From Thalassotalea sp. G2M2-11 (lineage in GTDB: Bacteria; Pseudomonadota; Gammaproteobacteria; Enterobacterales; Alteromonadaceae): DNA of 64,000 bases. The stretch covers positions 310,001-374,000 of the forward strand of contig NZ_JADNYL010000004.1 in assembly GCF_017168195.1 (NCBI RefSeq), given 5' to 3'. Positions 61,385-64,000 of this stretch are shown here, in pieces (the stretch's first letter is position 1; every line of letters begins with the position of its first letter). Made by a program: the position numbers and the translations under genes. The notes beneath the pieces were generated by a model. It was not told the origin of the DNA, ran no database searches, and worked only from the letters and a program-made list of their open reading frames with translations.

Positions 61385-62579
61385 TATTTTTCCAGTGGTA
61401 TGTAAACGCTAGCCACACTGATATTAGGTGTAATAGGCAGCCAAGATTAAAGGCCATTAACAAGGCAAAGAAGCCAAAAAACTGAAAAGCAAAAAAGCAT
61501 AATAACGCTGTGATTAACAGGTTGATACTGGTGAGGATAACGAGCGTAATATGTTGTCCTGTCAGCATCAAAATATAATTACTGGCTGAGAACAGAAGAG
61601 GCCCCCACGCCATTAATAGTGTTTGTTGAAAAACTAAAGAGAACTGGGCTTGTTGGCGTTGAACATTATTATGTAATTGCCAGAATACATCTGAAAAAAA
61701 TGGCCACTGGGCGATTTGGATGATAATAAATATCACCATGATCACCGCCAATATTGTCAGCAAATGCCAGTGAAATTGCTTAGCGTGTTGAACATATAAC
61801 GTTTTTAATAGTGGTAATTTGGCCTGCACAAATATATTGGCTAATACCACGGCAGCCATCACCAAAAAGCTGCTGATGGAAAAGATGGCAAGTAGCTCTG
61901 GCTGCTCAAATGATGCGATGACATAGCGAGGAATATTAAAATGAATAGCAAATATCAGTGTTGAGATACTTAACGGCATTGCTTTTATCAACATGGCAAA
62001 ACAACGGGGTAGCTGTAACTTTTTACTGCTTTTTTCTCTAGTTAACCACGTGATCATCACAAAAATGACAAAGCCAAGTACAAACAACCACTCAAGGGTT
62101 TCACTGAAATAACCGGTAGCAGCAAGTACAATGATCACCGCCCATTTGCTGAAGTTAAGTTGCCATAATTTTTTTATCTGGTGGTGAGCCATGGCAGAGC
62201 TTATTGGTAAATCATAGAGTAACTCAGCTGATTTAAAGAGAAACAGCGCACAAAACAGCAGTAAGTGATGGTAGTAACTGCCAATGATTGCTACCACGAT
62301 TAATCCTAGGATCAGTAAAAGCAATCGACTTGCAAAGGCATCGTTAAAGGCAGCTGTTTGGGTCAACAAAAAGTTTCGGGATGGAGACGCTAATAACAAG
62401 CTTATCGGTGCAATAATCGCTAAGGCAAAGGTAAAGTTACCAACAGCTTGCAAGTCTTGTTGGTGTGTGTACCAAATGGTAATGAGCCAAGGAAGGATAA
62501 AGCTGGTCATTTGAAACGAGATCAATGGCATGATACTCGTATTCGTCAGCTTACGGAGCATGGTGCTGAGCAACTTCAT
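61377..62579 (-). CDS. Wzx-like lipid-linked oligosaccharide flippase
   Basis: A 400-residue membrane protein with about twelve helices. The start 'MPLISFQMTSFILPWLITIW' and the loss of charged loops in favour of helices are typical of the MATE/Wzx-like PST clan. It would move the lipid-linked repeat unit to the periplasmic side. As the first gene of the eight-gene polysaccharide operon it lies next to a 200-base gap that should hold the promoter. No Shine-Dalgarno is evident before Met1 at 62579 or Met7. Confidence 0.82.
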   Translation of the reverse strand: MKLLSTMLRKLTNTSIMPLISFQMTSFILPWLITIWYTHQQDLQAVGNFTFALAIIAPISLLLASPSRNFLLTQTAAFNDAFASRLLLLILGLIVVAIIGSYYHHLLLFCALFLFKSAELLYDLPISSAMAHHQIKKLWQLNFSKWAVIIVLAATGYFSETLEWLFVLGFVIFVMITWLTREKSSKKLQLPRCFAMLIKAMPLSISTLIFAIHFNIPRYVIASFEQPELLAIFSISSFLVMAAVVLANIFVQAKLPLLKTLYVQHAKQFHWHLLTILAVIMVIFIIIQIAQWPFFSDVFWQLHNNVQRQQAQFSLVFQQTLLMAWGPLLFSASNYILMLTGQHITLVILTSINLLITALLCFFAFQFFGFFALLMAFNLGCLLHLISVWLAFTYHWKNNG

Positions 62580-62783
62580 TCGGCTGGTTGTACCTTTTTA
62601 TTTTTATTATTTAATGGCTTTACTATTGAATAACGCTGTCGTTTTTAGCAAGGCGTAGATTATGGTACTACTTTATTCGATTGAATGCATAGTGAAATGT
62701 ACTTGGCTGTGATTGTACGAGTGAGGTTGATAATTATCAGCAATAACTCCAAGTAAAAATTGTTAGTTGCAAGAACAGCACAG

Positions 62784-63980
62784 TTAAGTTTTTTTCTCCC
62801 ATTCATGCGCCCACGCTAATATTTGTGGTGCAGGTAGTGGGTATGAGATGAAGTACCCTTGTGCGATATCACAGTTTAGCTCAGCTGCCAGTGCCATGGC
62901 TTCTTTGGTTTCAATACCTTCGGCACAGGTGGCAATATGCAAACGCTCAGCTAATGCCATACTGGTTTTTAACAAATCAACTTGATGGCCAGTATCTGAT
63001 TGTTCGATAAAATAACTTTTATCGAGTTTTACGTAATTTAGAGGTAGGCTCCTTAAACGATCGATTGTCGCATGCTCTTTACCAAAATCATCTAAGGCGA
63101 TTTTAATACCATGCATACTGAGCCGGCTGATATTGCTAAGTTCTTGTAGATGATCGTCGGCTAAGATATGTTCGGTTACTTCTAAGCATAACTTGTTAGC
63201 TGGCATGTTAGACTGCGCTAATAGCGTAAGAATATTATCAGCAAATTCAGGCTGTTGCATATTCATTGGCGAGACATTTACCGATAAGGTGATATCGAGC
63301 CCTAACTTCTTCCATTTTTGCCAATCTGCCAATGCTCGTTTAAAAACGGCAATGGTGATATGAAATATCAACTCGCTTTCTTCAGCTTTATCAATAAAAC
63401 GATTAGGGGCAACCATACCAAGTCGAGGATGATTTAACCGACAAAGCGCTTCGACACCTAAAAATTTTCTATCTGAAAGTGACACTTGCGGTTGGTAGAG
63501 TACTTTTAAGTCATTGTTTTTCACTGCACGTACTATTTCGTATGTTTTCAGTGATTGTGATTCAATACTTTTTGGTCGAGACTTACCGATACGATTAAAT
63601 ATTTTTTCAAAGTCACTTTCATGTAATGGTTTGATCAATGTGCCAATGTAATTGAGCTTATATTGCTTTGCTAACGACTCAACCGAAGAAATTATTCTAA
63701 TAGCGATACCGCTCATAATGGCAATATAGCCTTGAAAATTGAGATCATGAATTTGTTCAAGTAGCTGAATGCCATCCATATTAGGCATGTTTAAGTCAAC
63801 GAACACTAAGTTAAAGTTTTTGGTTCGTCGCATCACTTGAATGGCTTCTGTCGCAGTGGTTGCTTGATAGATATTGTCAATGCCATAATTTTGTTCAAGT
63901 ACAGAAGAAACAAAATCTAAGATCGATTGGCTGTCATCAATTAGTAATACATTTAACCAACTGAAGTTTTGATCTGGCAT
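62784..63980 (-). CDS. REC-EAL response regulator
   Basis: A 398-residue protein. The receiver domain at about 10-130 has the acidic pair LLIDDSQ, phosphoacceptor Asp in FVDLNMPNMDG and the Lys of GTLIKP. The EAL domain at about 145-395 keeps VEALCRL, VNVSPMN, LEVTEH, KLDKSY and AEGIE. The loop-6 motif is changed (DDFGKEHATI for DDFGTGYSSL), which may lower activity. It is a candidate c-di-GMP phosphodiesterase controlled by phosphorylation; no kinase is adjacent. The start ATG at 63980 is well spaced from AAGGA; a second ATG two codons earlier is too close. It lies beyond the polysaccharide operon and could control it. Confidence 0.9.
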   Translation of the reverse strand: MPDQNFSWLNVLLIDDSQSILDFVSSVLEQNYGIDNIYQATTATEAIQVMRRTKNFNLVFVDLNMPNMDGIQLLEQIHDLNFQGYIAIMSGIAIRIISSVESLAKQYKLNYIGTLIKPLHESDFEKIFNRIGKSRPKSIESQSLKTYEIVRAVKNNDLKVLYQPQVSLSDRKFLGVEALCRLNHPRLGMVAPNRFIDKAEESELIFHITIAVFKRALADWQKWKKLGLDITLSVNVSPMNMQQPEFADNILTLLAQSNMPANKLCLEVTEHILADDHLQELSNISRLSMHGIKIALDDFGKEHATIDRLRSLPLNYVKLDKSYFIEQSDTGHQVDLLKTSMALAERLHIATCAEGIETKEAMALAAELNCDIAQGYFISYPLPAPQILAWAHEWEKKT

Positions 63981-64000
63981 TTTCACATCCTTGTTAGTGC

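Noticed and set aside
62580-62783. JUMPStart/RfaH leader element upstream of the polysaccharide operon
   Set aside because: No match to the JUMPStart core could be seen on the minus strand.
1-64000. tRNA, rRNA, CRISPR, transposase or phage genes
   Set aside because: None was recognised on either strand; a covariance-model or repeat search would be needed to exclude small RNA genes.

Overview
This is an AT-rich, gene-dense chromosomal stretch of a marine-type gammaproteobacterium. The best guess is the Alteromonadales, near Colwellia or Thalassotalea. That placement is an inference from gene content and no rRNA is present to fix it: a divergent hdfR/maoP pair, an OsmC-YcaO fusion, several TonB-dependent receptors, three EAL-domain proteins, a DUF3369 response regulator and a thiamine-salvage operon under a TPP riboswitch. 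I saw no tRNA, rRNA, insertion sequence, prophage or CRISPR array.

Layout. 1-4.4 kb: a divergent MerR regulator with a visible operator, a membrane-tethered XRE regulator, then small same-strand genes (YbjQ, a small beta-barrel, a lipoprotein, a DUF3465 protein). Two of the gaps carry copies of an 83-88 bp direct repeat, which gives a cassette-like look. 4.7-9 kb: hdfR/maoP, an ECF sigma factor with its NrsF-type anti-sigma, a small secreted protein, and a bacteriohemerythrin. 9-15 kb: OsmC-YcaO, phosphoenolpyruvate carboxylase, and a divergent CbbR-like LysR regulator. 15-24 kb: an orphan small protein, a D-2-hydroxyacid dehydrogenase, an EAL protein, a Fur-boxed siderophore receptor with a PepSY membrane protein, a secreted CocE-type hydrolase and an EamA permease.

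24-28.3 kb: a tight four-gene unit with overlapping genes: a secreted cupredoxin, a membrane GGDEF/EAL protein with a degenerate GGDEF site, a DUF3034 barrel, and a lipoprotein-anchored truncated haemoglobin. It looks like an envelope redox or ligand sensor tied to c-di-GMP turnover. 28.4-41 kb: an orphan sugar-type binding protein, an SLC13 permease with RCK domains, a serine hydrolase, a DUF3369 regulator, a WD40 lipoprotein with a methyltransferase-like membrane protein, a VOC protein behind a long palindrome, an M61 peptidase, purU, a VF530 protein and a chemoreceptor.

42-46.2 kb: TPP riboswitch, TonB receptor, YkoF-like binding protein, PnuC/PnuT permease and a kinase of the choline/thiamine kinase type. 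Together these form a complete import-and-trap route for thiamine or a precursor. 46.4-53.4 kb: an orphan periplasmic binding protein, an RND efflux pair, an M28 aminopeptidase and a secreted GPx-like protein. 53.4-62.6 kb: an eight-gene polysaccharide operon. Its dehydratase, aminotransferase, acetyltransferase and phosphoglycosyl transferase together match the PglF-E-D-C logic for a diacetylbacillosamine-type first sugar, with two GT4 enzymes, a Wzy-like polymerase and a Wzx-like flippase. The window ends with a REC-EAL response regulator.
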